Shown: positions 35,301-42,714, counted from the first letter of the stretch. The stretch: 64,000 nt of DNA from Saccharina japonica (GCA_008828725.1 MEHQ01002583.1:100618-164617), one strand, 5' to 3'. The notes: generated by a model not told the origin, from the letters alone. Numbers and translations are program-made.

Positions 35301-38300
35301 TCGCCGAGGAGGAGAGGGGGGGAGGGAGAGGGAGAGGGCAGGAGAACGGGGGGGGGGGGGGACGCGGAGGGCAATCGCCGAGGAGGAGAGGGGGGGAGGG
35401 AGAGGGCAGGAGAACGGGGGGGGGGGGGGACGCGGAGGGCAATCGCCGAGGAGGAGAGGGGTGGAGGGAGAGGGAGAGGGAGAGGGCAGGAGAACGGGGG
35501 GGGGGAGAGCGCCAAGGTACATGGGCCAGCAGGGAGTGTCATTTTTTCAAGGAAGACGGGTACTGCCCGTTCATGAAGAAGTGGGGGGCTGCAAGTTTGA
35601 GCATGTAGGGGGGAAGCGAGCAAGGGACGACAAGAATGGGGGGGGGGCATAGGGAGGAGCGGTCGACCAGGAATAGGGACGAAGGAGGGGGAGAGAAAAG
35701 GAGGAAGCGTGAATGAGGACACGGGCTCTGCGGTTCCGCAGGGCCAGCCAGGGTGACGCGGAGGTAGGGGGGGGCGCAGGTGCAAGGTGGAGGACACTCC
35801 GCGGACCGGGATGGCTGGGAGACCATTGCAGCGGAGGGCCCGGTGCCGGGGTCCATCAAAACTGTCAACTCAGGTGCGGTGGAGCGGGAGGGTGAGAAGG
35901 GGTGGAGGGGGGGACGGGGTGTGTGCGTGGGTGTGTCGGAAAGGGGTAGCGCAGAAGGAAGGGGGGGTAGTGTTTAGCATCGGGGAGGCACGTGGGAGGA
36001 CGGACTGTAGGTGTGGTAGGGAAGGCGGCAACGGGGCCGTACAAAGGACGGGTCGGGACGAGTGTGGCGGGGCTACGCAAGGAACGGGGGGTCGAGTATG
36101 CGGCGGAGTCGCGCACGGAACGAGGCGGGAGGTACGCGACAGGGTCGTACAGGGAAGGGGCAGGGAAGGGCACGGTGGGACCGAGCACGAAACAAAGGGG
36201 GAAGTGCGCGGTGGGGCCATGTACGTACGGGGGTCTAAATACGCGCCGGGGTCGCACACGGGACGAGAGAAGGGGTGCGCGGCGGCGCCGCGCACATAAC
36301 CAGGGGAGAAACGAGCGGCGGGGCCGCACATGGACCAACAGGGAACGATCACGGCGGGGCCGTGCAGGGAACGAGAATGGGGATGAGCGGCGGGGCCGCA
36401 CACGGATCAAGAGGGAAAGAGCACGGAGGGGCCGTGCACGTAACGGGAATAGTGATGAGCGGCGGAGCCGCACACGGACCAAGAGGGGAAAAACACGGTG
36501 GAGCCGTGCAAAGAACGAAAATGGGGGTGAGGGGGGCCGCAGACGGACCAAGAGGGGAAGAACACGGCGGGGCCGTGCAGGGAACGTGAATGAGGAAGAA
36601 CGGCGGGGCCGTACACGGATCAAGAGGGGAAGAACACGGCGGGGCCGTGCACATAACGGGAATGTTGATGAGCAGCGGGGCCGCACACGGACCAAAAGGG
36701 GAAGGACACGGCGGGGCCGTGCACAGAACGAGAGGGGGGACGAGCGGCGGGGCCGCACACGGACCAAAAGGGGAAGGACCCGGGGGGGCCGCACACGGAC
36801 CAAGAGGGGAAGAACGCGGTGGGGCCGTGCATGGAACGATAATGGGGGTGAGCGGCGGGGCCGCAGACGGACCAAGAGGGGAAGAACACGGCGGGGCCGT
36901 GCACAGAACGAGAGGGGGGACGAGCGGCGGGGCCGCACACGGATCAAGAGGGGAAGAACACGGCGGGGCCGTGCATAGAACGAGAATGGAGACGAGCGGT
37001 GTGGCTGTAAACGAACCAAGAGGGGGGGACCACGGCGGGGCCGTGCATGAAACGAGGGAGGGGGTGCGAGGCAACCGATCAGTGCGAGGGGAGGGGCAAC
37101 AGGCGAGGGTGGTAGTGGAGCGAGCGATCCAGCGCTGGAAGAGGGCGTTGGGGCGTTTGGGGAAGATAGGGGACGATGCGGAGGAACGGTATCGGTTGTT
37201 ACGGGTGGTGGCAGAGGTTGGGGGGAGTAGTTTGCAACAGGAGGGGGGAGATTTAGCGAAGGTGTTGTGGAGGATTCGGGGGGGGTTACTGGTAGGCCAA
37301 AATGATGCGGAGCGGGTGACGAAGTTTTTAAAAGGAACAGCACAATGTCGACCAGTTTTCACTGTTGTAGCCGGTCGCAAGGGTGGGATTGCCGGTGGAC
37401 GTAAGCCCTGGGAGAAACCTCGAGCGCGAGCTGGCGTACGGGAACCATAGTAGCGCCGATAGACACGCGATCGAGGTGTGGGAGAAAGCGGTGGGTGACG
37501 TCAAGACGGGGAGAGCAATTGTGGTCCCGGTGAGGTTGGCGGGGTTGATCCGAGGCCTGAGGGTGAATCCAGTGGGGGTGGTGGAAGAGAAAGGAAAGAG
37601 GAGGATAATTCACAATGCGACCTTCAGTAACGAACCGGAAGGAAGGGGGCAGGGGGGGCGGCCAGTGAACGAGACTACGTACTGGGAACATATTCCGGAG
37701 TGCCACCTGGCGAACGTAATGCTTCAGATCGTGCGGAGGGTTCTGGGGCTCCGGGAAAAAATTGGGAGAGGAAGGAGTATCCTGATTCAGAAGATGAACG
37801 TGAAGAGTACATTTCGGCGGATGGGGGTGGATCCGGCGGGGGCGGCGAACTTCGGTTATGTCCTAGGGGATTTCCTGTTCGTCGACCTGCGGCTTCAGTT
37901 CGGGTGAAGGGGGAGTCCTGGGTGGTGGGGGGTGATAGCGAGTGCCATTCAACAGGCGCAGCGACAAACGACCAGAGCATCGGCGACAATCTTGGTCGCG
38001 GGAGTGGCGGCCACAGCACATGTCCGGGTCGCAGCGGACACGGGGGTAGTGGCGGAACCGCTTACAGAGGGTTGCACAGTAGAGGCGGTAGATGGTGGAG
38101 GGGCAGAGGACACCACGTGGGTGGTTTTCTTCATGGACAACGCGGTCTCGGCGGAGGTACAGTGGGAACCAGACGGGGAGAGATGCCTAGCGCTAGCGCA
38201 ATCGCTGGCATCGATTCATTTTCAGACCATGGGGGGGAGGGCGGAAGGGGAGGAGCCCCTGCTGTCGCACAGGAAGGTCACGGATTGGGCACGGCAGCAA

Positions 38301-41300
38301 AAAGTGCTGGGATTCGACTTGGATACGGAAACAATGACGATCTCGCTGCCATCCAGGAAGGTCAGGGAGCTGCAGGGGCTGCTGGGAGAATGGCCTGAGG
38401 GGAGGCGCACGGCGACAGTACGAGAGGTTCTCGTGCTGGAAGGCAAGCTGCACCATGTGGCGTACGTGATCAGATCGGGGAGGTGTTTCGTGCGGCGGCT
38501 TCTGCAGCTGGGCAAGCTGCATCTGAATGGGCAGGAGAAAAGGGGGGGAGGGGGGGCGTGGAGGCGGGGAACGAAGGAGGCGGAGGCCAGGAGGGTGCTG
38601 AGGCTGACGGAGGAGTTCATGGAGGACGTGGGGTGGTGGAGACGGTGCCTGAAGGAGGACATGGCCGGGGAGGGGGAAAAGCTGGCGTCGCCGTTCTTCA
38701 GGTTCGTGAAGCAGGCCCACAAGAGGACCTCGTTTTCGGACGCTCCGTTCGAAGCTGATGGGGGGCTGTGCCTGGATACGGGCGTGACCTGGAGATACAA
38801 CTTGTCAGAGGAGGAGAGGAAAAAGACGATTAGGAACAGGAAGGGCGGGGGCATAAACCGTTTCTCCATCAACGTTCTGGAGCTGATGGGGAGGGTGGTG
38901 ACAGCCTACGTAATGATAGTGGTCAGGAAAGACAGGCCAGAAAAGGAGGGGGAGCCGGTGTTGATGAGAGGAGATAGTTCGTCGACGGTGCAGTGGGTAA
39001 TTAACTGCGGGGGGGGGAGAGGTGAAGAGAGGCCGGCGGGGGATGAGGAGGATTATGAGAGTGTTGAAGCGGATAGGGGGGGGGAGTTTTCAGGCGAAGC
39101 ATGTGCGGGGGGTGGAGAACGTACTGGCCGACGGGATAACGAGGTGGGAGGAGGATGAACTCCACACCAGGCTGGCCACAGAACGTCCCACCGTCGTTTG
39201 GCAGGCCCAAGAGCTCGGGAAGGAAGGGACGGAGATGTGTTCGGATGTTTTGCGCGCAGCTACGCACTCGGACGAGTTGCGAGGTAGACTCGGAAGACTT
39301 TTGCGCAAGGTTGGAGGATGTGGGTAAGCTGGAGGGTCTTGAGAGGAAAGGGGAATTGGTTGGGGGGAGGGATGGGCGAGTGGGAGCTGGTGGACGAGTT
39401 GACGGAGTTTATGGCCTACTGCTGTGCGGAGAGGAATAACAAGGAGGCGGCCGTGGCGGGGAAGCTGATCGCGGCGAACTTCTACCACGAGCAGTGGGTG
39501 GGGTTGTCATTGCCGCTGCAACATTTCAGGATCAAAGCGGTGAGGAAGGGGATCAGGAGGGCGATCGTGGAGGCAGGGAACCAGACGCGGGTGAGGAGAC
39601 CGCTAACAAGGGAAATGATCAAGGCGATGGAGGAGCGCGTAGACGAATGGGGCGTGGGGGGGGGGATAGCATGGATCGGGTTGGCCCTATCGTATCAGCT
39701 GTTACTGAGGGCATCGGAATTGTTCGCAGGGGAGGGGGGGGGAGTTCACCAGGTCTACTGCTTGAGGCGGGGGGACATAGCGTTCTTCGAGAAAGGCGTA
39801 CAAGTGGGGCCGGAGAGACGGGGGGCTGCAGACACAGTGAAAGCACACTTCAAGGGGGGCAAAGGGGATCAGGGAAGGAAAGGAGCGGTCATGGTGAGGA
39901 CGAAGGAGGTGAAGGGGCGGGGGCTGGGGGAGAATGTGGTGGACCTGTTGGTGGAGCTGTTCGAGTACTACCAGACCAGGATCCCGGGGGGGAGAGCGCC
40001 CCCCTGATGGCCTACAGAGCGGGGGGGGGGGGGGGGGGGGGGGGGGTGGAAGGTGTGGAATAGAGGGCAGGCAACATTCTGCTTGAGGACCGGGCTGGAG
40101 AAGGTGGGAGAGAAATGGAGATCGCAAGGGAAGGCGGCGGTGGCGGAATTGAAACCGGAAGAATTCGCTCTGCATTCGGGGAGGATAGGAGGAGCAACGA
40201 GGCTTGCGGAGATGGGGGCTCCACCATGGGTCATTCAGAGGGAGGGGAGATGGGCTCCGCAGGGGTTTATGTGGTATGTGAGGTCGAACATGGAGGATCC
40301 CCTGTGAGTCTCTAGATTGCTGGTGGGCAGGACAGGTGGGTCGAGTCGGCAGCCGGGGCAAGGGACGAGGTCGGGTTGTGTAGAGGGGGGGGGGGGGGGG
40401 GGGGGGGGGCGGGGGGGGGGGGGGGGGGGCGTACTCATTTGTTGCTTGCCTTAGTCATTTGACCATTGACCACGCATCCCTTTCGAGACGGAGCACCGTT
40501 CCTACTCCTAATAGAGACACCTCCAACACTTGGGCGCTCATTACGTTGTTTCCATATATTACAAAGAAACTTTTTGCTAATCTTACCCCCTTCCTGTTTC
40601 GCCGCCTGTGGCCACCATCTATCATGGGCACATCTGTGCATCTACTTCCTCCTCCCGGTTACTGGTATACCTCCTCCTTCTTTCTGGCAGGTCTAGGTCC
40701 CCTACACGAAATCGCAGTTTCAGCTTTTTCGCGAAGTCCATTGGGCCGTGCAGATACCTTTTCATTCCTATTCCTTCTCTCAACCCCCCCGTATATCTCT
40801 AAGTGTTCTTCCCCTTCCACCTTCTTTCTTGGGAATGTCTTCTTCACAACAACGTTTTACACCTTGAAATCACGTCACCCCGTGCGCTGTGGTTGTGGCT
40901 CGGAATCCACATATAAACAGCACGTTTTAGACCCAAACATGCCGTTATGTTCAATGATTTGGAGGCGTTTCACGTTACCATCCGGTTTTAACCGGTTCTC
41001 CGAAAACCGGTTAGAACCGCCTGAAAAAAACCCCGGTTTTATCCGGTTTTTTGTTTTGAGAATAACGCCTTGTTATCCGGTTTTCGGTTTGTTTTTTTTT
41101 GCCTCCCGGTGCCCACTTCTAGTACCGACATATGTAAGGGTCGTTTGGATATTTAATGTTTAAATCGCGGAATCCGACGCAAGTCGACGAGGAAAGAAAA
41201 TGCTGAAATCTTCTCGCGATAAAAATGCAAGGCACGAACCGTACGCACAGTGGGGGAGGAGGGACAAGAGCCTACTTTGTGCCCCCGGATCTGAGTTACG

Positions 41301-41740
41301 ACTAGGAAGGAGAGAGAGGAAGGGCGAATAAAATAAATGGGAGGGGAAGTAACGAAAACATGCCGAACGGTGCTTGCATATGTCGGGACAGAGTGGTGTG
41401 TATACCATGAGTAGGTGCACGCTACGATTCATAATGTGTTCTGCCCCGCGTCATCGTGCCGATCGCATCTCTCACAGAAGTCTCGCTGCTGCTGCACGGT
41501 CTTCAGGTGTGGCTGCCACCTCCAGTCGAAGAAGTGTGTCTCCCTCCTCGCCCCCCTGACTACCAGGGGGTGCTGGTTCAGGCACTCGTACAACATCGTC
41601 GTCCCGCATTTCTGACCGCCGAGAATAATGAACGCCGGGTCGGGCCCGTCCCTCTTCGCCATCCCTTTCACGTCCATGCTCCGCCGTGTCTGCGCGAGCT
41701 TGGCCCCCAGAGACAGCCGCACCAAGTCGAGCGAATAGTC
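10398..41740 (-). CDS. Sulfotransferase gene, seven exons seen, 5' end missing
   Basis: It probably transfers sulfate from PAPS to a sugar polymer in the Golgi, as carbohydrate sulfotransferases of the Sulfotransfer_1 type do. Exons: 41740-41476, 15604-15503, 14765-14688, 13718-13650, 13221-13071, 11997-11898, 10631-10398. Lengths 265, 102, 78, 69, 151, 100 and 234 total 999, and all phases agree. In residues counted from the first exon seen: the 5'-phosphosulfate loop GGQKCGTTML (41-50), THFFDW (68-73), GESTPSYL (about 107-114), the 3'-phosphate motif RDPVKR (143-148), GLYALQLQPWLEAFG (about 226-240), and the family's usual C-terminal FYAPYDDALKQLLG. The first seen exon starts in phase 0 after a normal acceptor, so one or more 5' exons (start, membrane anchor) lie above 41740. 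The first intron is about 25.9 kb of transposons. The fourth exon is uncertain, and the third reads oddly. It could be a recently decayed copy. Confidence 0.8.
10632..11125 (-). repeat. Intronic minisatellite carrying splice-acceptor sequence
   Basis: On the plus strand the phrase CCGTCGGTAACAA recurs near 10636, 10713, 10791, 11030 and 11104, spaced about 76-80 bp within each cluster. On the minus strand it gives TTGTTACCGACGGACAG, which is the 3' splice site used by the terminal exon. The monomers therefore multiply an acceptor-like sequence inside the last intron. Confidence 0.75.
10814..10920 (-). pseudogene. Decayed copy of the terminal exon's start (nearest)
   Basis: The minus strand reads ETVGGVFEQVGLPPSQ then DKAPNNR, matching ETMDVVFEHIGLPPSQ and DKAPKNKR of exon 7. 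It stops matching right after that point and runs into intron repeat. The block before it has a short deletion (CTGCAG reduced to CTAG) that breaks the frame, and a clean acceptor is missing. It looks like a tandem duplicate of an intron-exon junction. Confidence 0.75.
11129..11240 (-). pseudogene. Decayed copy of the terminal exon's start (second)
   Basis: The minus strand reads EPMNDVFEHVGL and, after a frame change and a stop, DNAPKNR. This is the same stretch of exon 7 again, about 300 bp beyond the first copy and more diverged. A TCGGATAG acceptor-like site precedes it but would join out of phase with exon 6. Confidence 0.7.
11488..11733 (+). mobile_element. 246-bp MITE, copy 1 of 3
   Basis: The ends are inverted repeats: GACGCATGCTACGATAGAGG against the reverse complement of CCTCTACCGTAGCACGCGTC. 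AGTG flanks both sides, a possible 4-bp target duplication. Copies are at 57195-57450 (reverse) and 59198-59461. The middle holds TTTGGGTTAAGGAGCCCGAT in all three. No coding capacity. It lies in the last intron of the sulfotransferase gene. Confidence 0.8.
11755..11830 (-). repeat. Dispersed ~80-bp repeat, copy 1 of 4
   Basis: On the minus strand it reads TTCACATTAACCTTTATTTC then CCATCGACATCCAGCACA. The same phrase is found at 26945-27020, 49070-49165 and 58258-58375. Family unknown. Confidence 0.65.
11898..11997 (-). CDS. Sulfotransferase exon 6
   Basis: Acceptor TTTCACAG at 12003-11998 and donor GTCAGA from 11897. One base completes a split Ser codon from exon 5, then 33 codons follow. 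It carries GRGLYALQLQPWLEAFG and KVFFLEEM, the conserved stretch in which the enzyme's central helix and the strand after it lie. Splicing is in phase on both sides. Confidence 0.85.
12100..12275 (-). mobile_element. Fragment of the LTR-element fossil family
   Basis: On the minus strand, CTCGCCACACAATATAAAAC and the following ~100 bases match 20325-20440, just inside the left terminal repeat of the 20-25.7 kb fossil. It is a short, old scrap sitting in an intron of the sulfotransferase gene. Confidence 0.6.
13071..13221 (-). CDS. Sulfotransferase exon 5
   Basis: A pyrimidine-rich acceptor CCGTCTCAAG precedes 13221, and the donor is AG/GTACAC at 13071/13070. It has two bases, 49 codons and two bases. 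Residues GEWTGMTFEQVVDAEEAEL fit the FEEAVEAE-type segment that usually follows the 3'-phosphate-binding motif. It joins exon 6 through a split Ser codon. Confidence 0.85.
13650..13718 (-). CDS. Sulfotransferase exon 4 (tentative)
   Basis: It contains NAYTSLERYRSR, which resembles the RAYS-Y stretch expected straight after RDPVKR. Using the AG at 13720-13719 and the GT at 13649-13648, the piece is 69 bp, phase-compatible with exons 3 and 5, and open. That choice places about nine extra residues (L-CFLPAAVN) between RDPVKR and AYTS, and no AG lies closer, so the real acceptor may be lost or unusual. Confidence 0.45.
14216..14400 (+). repeat. Diverged copy of the ~165-bp dispersed repeat
   Basis: It shares CAGCTCACCCTTCATGCGAC with 53850 and TTGTAGGGATGCGAGGGTCT with 10310 and 53270, ending in a C-run. 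It lies in the intron between exons 3 and 4. Confidence 0.65.
14688..14765 (-). CDS. Sulfotransferase exon 3 with RDPVKR motif
   Basis: Acceptor GGCCTTTCAG, donor GGC/GTACTC; 78 bp. In the phase set by exon 2 it reads to MLRDPVKR without a stop, giving the 3'-phosphate-binding Arg. However, the first two thirds look more like the family in the next frame (CPRLKEVAGQTRLL), as if one base were gained at the start and one lost before MLRDP. Either two compensating indels occurred or the splice sites differ from my choice. Confidence 0.65.
14940..15235. repeat. Long G-rich purine tract in an intron
   Basis: The plus strand is almost all G and A, with G runs of 14 or more near 14948 and 15057. 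A similar tract lies at 15640-15720. On the transcribed (minus) strand these are polypyrimidine stretches inside the introns flanking exon 2. Open frames here are proline-rich artefacts of the composition. Confidence 0.8.
15503..15604 (-). CDS. Sulfotransferase exon 2
   Basis: Acceptor CATTTTCAG and donor TTAG/GTGTCA; two bases, 33 codons and one base. It carries FFDREHLERHPSVV and GESTPSYLL, the stretch that follows the PAPS loop in this family. Its first two bases AC complete the lone T left by the exon at 41476, giving Tyr. This phase fit is the main evidence that the two exons, 25.9 kb apart, belong together. Confidence 0.85.
16485..16507. repeat. CTG/CAG microsatellite
   Basis: About eight CTG units. 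Comparable CAG/CTG runs occur near 23335, 24135, 24290, 31800, 33710-33810, 50518 and 56216, in and out of elements. Confidence 0.85.
16880..17100 (+). mobile_element. hAT-like MITE with AACCGG repeats, partial copy
   Basis: It begins GGAGGTGGGCACCG, close to the hAT-like end TAGAGGTGGGCACCG. It continues with AACCGGTT units and the phrase AAACCCAGCAGGCGTGTACG. The same order occurs at 29262-29575. No matching right end is visible. Confidence 0.6.
17155..17915 (+). mobile_element. Repeat copy with an internal inverted-repeat insert
   Basis: The outer parts match 54285-54480 in reverse (AAGGAAGCCAAGAACTTC, GGCAATTAAAG). Inside, arms near 17200-17260 and 17605-17670 are inverted copies of each other (AATTGAGAATTGCCTTTCCG). 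This suggests a ~470-bp fold-back element inserted in an older repeat. The rest is AT-rich and non-coding. Confidence 0.55.
18131..18551 (+). mobile_element. hAT-like MITE with AACCGG interior
   Basis: Inverted ends TAGAGGTGAGCACCG and CGGTGCCCACCTCTA; 421 bp. The interior is rich in AACCGGTTTT and its complement. TAG-type ends with GTGGGCA are typical of hAT elements. The 8-bp target duplication is not clean: GTCGTGG flanks the left side and appears on the right only after an 8-base offset. The right two thirds are repeated at 40833-41121. No transposase. Confidence 0.7.
18552..20003. other. Intronic stretch, no gene seen
   Basis: It begins with a palindromic GGGACGGG/CCCGTCCC cluster at 18555-18645. 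The rest (18650-20000) shows neither a gene nor a repeat I can match within the window. Open frames near 18846-19560 lack family features. Confidence 0.4.
20004..20326. repeat. Left terminal repeat of the LTR fossil
   Basis: It shares GTGTAACCAC, TATACCATGGGTCGTCAAGG and the block from CACAAGCAGAGCCACTACC to GAGGCATCCATCATCTCA with the right copy. It also preserves the uninterrupted form of the site into which the element at 24604-25450 inserted. Confidence 0.7.
20470..20665. repeat. Tandem ~56-bp units with inverted core
   Basis: Four units each contain ATTGCCAAGGTAAAACGGCA, in which ATTGCC and GGCAAT face each other. They lie inside the LTR fossil next to its left repeat. Confidence 0.7.
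22560..22780. repeat. Diverged ~62-bp tandem units
   Basis: Repeated phrases of the type GCTGTAAAATCAAGC followed by AATCAGCAGTAAT and CAACACATT recur four times with many changes. Internal to the LTR fossil; non-coding. Confidence 0.5.
23270..24440 (-). mobile_element. gag-like part of the LTR fossil
   Basis: On the minus strand a Gln-rich region coded by CAG runs precedes a CCHC zinc knuckle (CKRCGARRHEAAIC, about 23930-23880), then an acidic EAEEE-rich stretch. A nucleocapsid-type knuckle after a low-complexity region is what gag proteins of Ty3 or copia elements show. Broken. Confidence 0.55.
24604..25450 (+). mobile_element. hAT-like MITE filled with a 41-bp minisatellite
   Basis: Flanked by the 8-bp duplication CAAATATA (24596-24603 and 25451-25458). 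Inverted ends are CAAAGGCAAGTTCGGTAG and the complement of CTACCGAACATACCTTTG. The left terminal repeat of the host fossil keeps the empty site. The 847-bp interior is about a dozen copies of a 41-bp unit with CCGAACTTACCGAAGTGT and GGTACCGGTATT, itself resembling the element's end (GTTCGGTA). Two unresolved bases (N) lie at 25315-25316. No transposase. Confidence 0.85.
25837..25925 (+). mobile_element. Ty3/gypsy reverse-transcriptase scrap (fossil)
   Basis: A short open stretch reads DVKNAYHQMPVETPELDKV, matching the first catalytic-Asp block of Ty3/gypsy reverse transcriptases. Nothing else of the enzyme is visible nearby. It lies just beyond the right terminal repeat of the previous fossil but on the opposite strand, so it is probably a separate relic. 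Confidence 0.6.
25950..27740. other. Intronic stretch, no supported gene
   Basis: Contains the dispersed ~80-bp repeat at 26945-27020. A 47-bp phrase (GGGGCGTGCT...TTCTGGCAAA) at 27147-27193 recurs at 27729-27775. GTAC-rich sequence lies at 27690-27725. Open frames on either strand show no family features. Confidence 0.4.
27741..28500. mobile_element. Fold-back element with ~120-bp inverted arms
   Basis: Arms near 27741-27895 and 28375-28500 are inverted copies: GGAGCAAACC, GGCATAGACTG, GCGACGGCCATTCC and GAGATGATATCGT occur in the same order when one arm is complemented. The centre has no coding sequence. Ends and target duplication are unclear. Confidence 0.65.
29262..29575 (+). mobile_element. 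hAT-like MITE with AACCGG repeats, partial copy
   Basis: Same order as 16880-17100: a GGTGGGAACCGG start, AAACCCAGCAGGCGTGTACG, AACCGGTTAACC repeats, then TAGCACCGGACA and the CCATCACCACCAGTAC tail. It is longer here because extra GGATAAAACC units are present. Confidence 0.6.
29620..29900 (-). mobile_element. LINE-type reverse-transcriptase remnant
   Basis: The minus strand reads VHGLAEPYSVIWFLIYIDGL and then LVYGDDVCILCSN. This resembles the LF.IYINDL and YADD blocks of non-LTR reverse transcriptases, with the usual GVPQGS...GP segment between them missing. The open frame spans about 30170-29610, but its upstream part is not recognisable. An old, truncated LINE scrap inside the giant intron. 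Confidence 0.4.
31397..32534 (+). mobile_element. Non-autonomous DNA transposon, ~24-bp inverted ends
   Basis: Left end AGAGTGTTTGCGCAAAAG and right end CTTTTGCGCAAACACTCT, 1138 bp. ATT flanks both sides and occurs once at the empty site in the neighbouring duplicate, so the target duplication is about 3 bp. A second copy of GTGTTTGCGCAAAAG lies 80 bp inside the left end. No transposase is seen. It carries an open frame at 31859-32269. Confidence 0.85.
31859..32269 (+). CDS. Secreted-protein-like ORF inside a transposon
   Basis: 136 codons from ATG to TAG. It begins MGLAFFLTIVLLLEPTSANA, a good signal-peptide shape, then a basic Pro-rich stretch, an Ala-rich run, and a tail with paired cysteines (DFSCC). 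I recognise no family. Position inside a DNA transposon suggests a captured host gene fragment. Runs of CAG/GCC make chance opening possible. Expression and the start are unproven. Confidence 0.35.
   Translation: MGLAFFLTIVLLLEPTSANATIQARPTPSAQRRSRPRALPRRAAAAAAAADAAAVASAAVLPPPRVCSGDGTQDFSCCIIGRYTGGTYEYQFLIEAPSTTTSSGRVPQQRPAVTAQRHSSVPYSSLHILSLGALRG
32810..33375 (+). repeat. Tandem array, three units of 202 bp
   Basis: Units start near 32810, 33012 and 33214 and are nearly identical. Each contains TCCCTCATACGGGATGTACA, GCGCGATCGAAGTATTACAC, TTCGACGAAATCCTCGAGCT and a T-run. A diverged single copy of the middle part is at 54925-55000. Short open frames recur at the same spacing and are not genes. 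Confidence 0.9.
35289..35505 (+). repeat. G-rich ~59-bp tandem units in the DIRS fossil
   Basis: Three units each hold AATCGCCGAGGAGGAGAGG, GGCAGGAGAACG and a long G run. Low complexity within the element's gag-side region. Confidence 0.8.
36275..37060 (+). repeat. ~70-bp coding-type minisatellite in the DIRS fossil
   Basis: About eleven units contain GGCGGGGCCGCACACGGACC and GAACACGGCGGGGCCGTGCA. The spacing is close to a multiple of three, so one frame repeats a motif of the type AHGPRGEEHGGAVHGT. GCCGCAC/GTGCGGC-like palindromic pieces occur in each unit. Confidence 0.85.
40386..40565 (+). repeat. Poly-G tract plus repeat shared with 53100-53262
   Basis: After a G tract of about 45 bases, the sequence GTCATTTGACCATTGACC, GGAGCACCG and GTAGAGACACCTC-like text matches 53262-53100 in reverse. 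It adjoins the DIRS fossil and could be the element's end or an independent repeat. No gene. Confidence 0.6.
40833..41121 (+). mobile_element. hAT-like MITE with AACCGG interior, right part
   Basis: It matches 18258-18551 closely (GCGCTGTGGTTGTGGCTCGG, CCAAACATGCCGTTATGTTC, AACCGGTT units, CCTCCCGGTGCCCACTTCTA). The left third is missing. Confidence 0.75.
41201..41345 (+). repeat. Dispersed ~145-bp repeat, copy 1 of 3
   Basis: TGCTGAAATCTTCTCGCGAT, AAGAGCCTACTTTGTG and CCGGATCTGAGTTACGACT recur at 45082-45225 and, in reverse, at 62428-62552. Non-coding; it could be a SINE or MITE. Confidence 0.75.
41476..41740 (-). CDS. Sulfotransferase exon 1 of those seen (PAPS loop)
   Basis: Acceptor CCATCAAACAG before 41740; donor TTCT/GTGAGA at 41476/41475; 88 codons plus one base. 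It carries PAFIILGGQKCGTTMLYE, the 5'-phosphosulfate-binding loop with its Lys, and RRETHFFDWRW. The leftover T joins AC of the exon at 15604 to make Tyr. Upstream residues (LVRLSLGAKLAQTRRSMD) look like a linker, so the membrane anchor must lie in an exon I did not find. Confidence 0.88.
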
Positions 41741-41849
41741 CTGTTTGATGGGTAGGCGGGTGGGGGGCGGAATAGGGGGGGCAGTGGGGGGCTGGGTAAT
41801 ACGTTTGGGTTAGTAATACTGATGGTGAAATTTGCCCTTTCAATTTAAT

Positions 41850-42714
41850 GTGTTGATATAGATGGCCAGGGGGGGGAGGGGGGCCCCTGGCTACTTCCCA
41901 AGAGTTTTTTTTAATCGAACGACAGGAAGATAGTTAGTTGCTGTTGCAACGCGCTTGCCGAGCCGTTGATTTATCCACCGATGCCGCTGCTGCACCAGCT
42001 CTGAGCGAAAGGCGGACCGCTTACAGCAAATCAGATGTGTATGATACGAAGTGTGATATCAACTACGTATCATATGCTATCATACAGGGATCGAGAGATT
42101 TTGTCGTCTTTCGTCAACACATCAGCTGCCAAATGTTTTTTCATCAGGCTGTCTCTTGCAGAAGTTCGATTTGTTTCTTTCGGTCATTTATTGATGATGT
42201 GTTTGACCCGGAACGCTGTCGAAAGTAAAGGGCCGTGCGCTTCTCGGAATGCATTTCCATACCATCCTACAGGTACCCAACACAAAAAAATCGCTTCTCC
42301 ATCGAAGCAGTGTGAAATTTCCAGCATGTTCGCAAATTGAACAATAGGCATCAAATGAGGGATGCACATCAACTCATAACCAGGTGTTGATTATGATTAT
42401 TTTTGGTGATTATTTTCAATCACGTGATGCGATGATTTGAGTGAAGTTTTTTCGAATGCTGTTTTTCTCTTTTCTGATTATTCCTCTAGACGTTATGGGA
42501 GGGAAATCTCGATTGACTCTACGCCTTGTTGACGGTCTCGCCCTGCAATCTGTGGCGTGACTACGTCAACCCCGCCGTCTCTCCCTTCTTCGGCCGTTGT
42601 TATCGAGGGTATATTATCCGCAGTCTCGAAGACCGAGTTCCCCTAATGGTAATGATCCCAGACCATTCAACTCCTCCACCTATGAGGTCAATTCGATTAT
42701 GCTTATAGTCTGCT
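41850..42714. other. Intergenic or intronic stretch, nothing supported
   Basis: A G-rich run lies near 41865-41885. The block near 42120 resembles 4243. No gene, tRNA or clear element is visible. Confidence 0.4.

Larger units (their letters stand above)
33870..40320 (+). mobile_element. DIRS-like tyrosine-recombinase retroelement fossil
   Basis: Parts in order: a gag-like region (33.9-35.6 kb) with CCCH-like Cys/His residues near its end; a repeat-rich region (35.3-37.1 kb); reverse transcriptase (about 37.4-38.5 kb) with a palm block ending FVDLRLQFG; RNase H (about 38.7-39.2 kb) with AKHVRGVENVLADG; and a tyrosine recombinase (39.3-40.3 kb) with HSGRIGGATRLAEMG and a closing Tyr-Arg. RT, RNase H and a YR in this order define DIRS elements. 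It is broken, probably with more than five breaks, but long stretches stay readable, so it is not very ancient. Terminal repeats were not identified. It lies in the first seen intron of the sulfotransferase gene, opposite in strand. Confidence 0.8.

Noticed and set aside
35200-40300. Long minus-strand Pro/Arg-rich open frames opposite the DIRS fossil
   Set aside because: They are shadows of G-rich coding and minisatellite sequence and show no family features.
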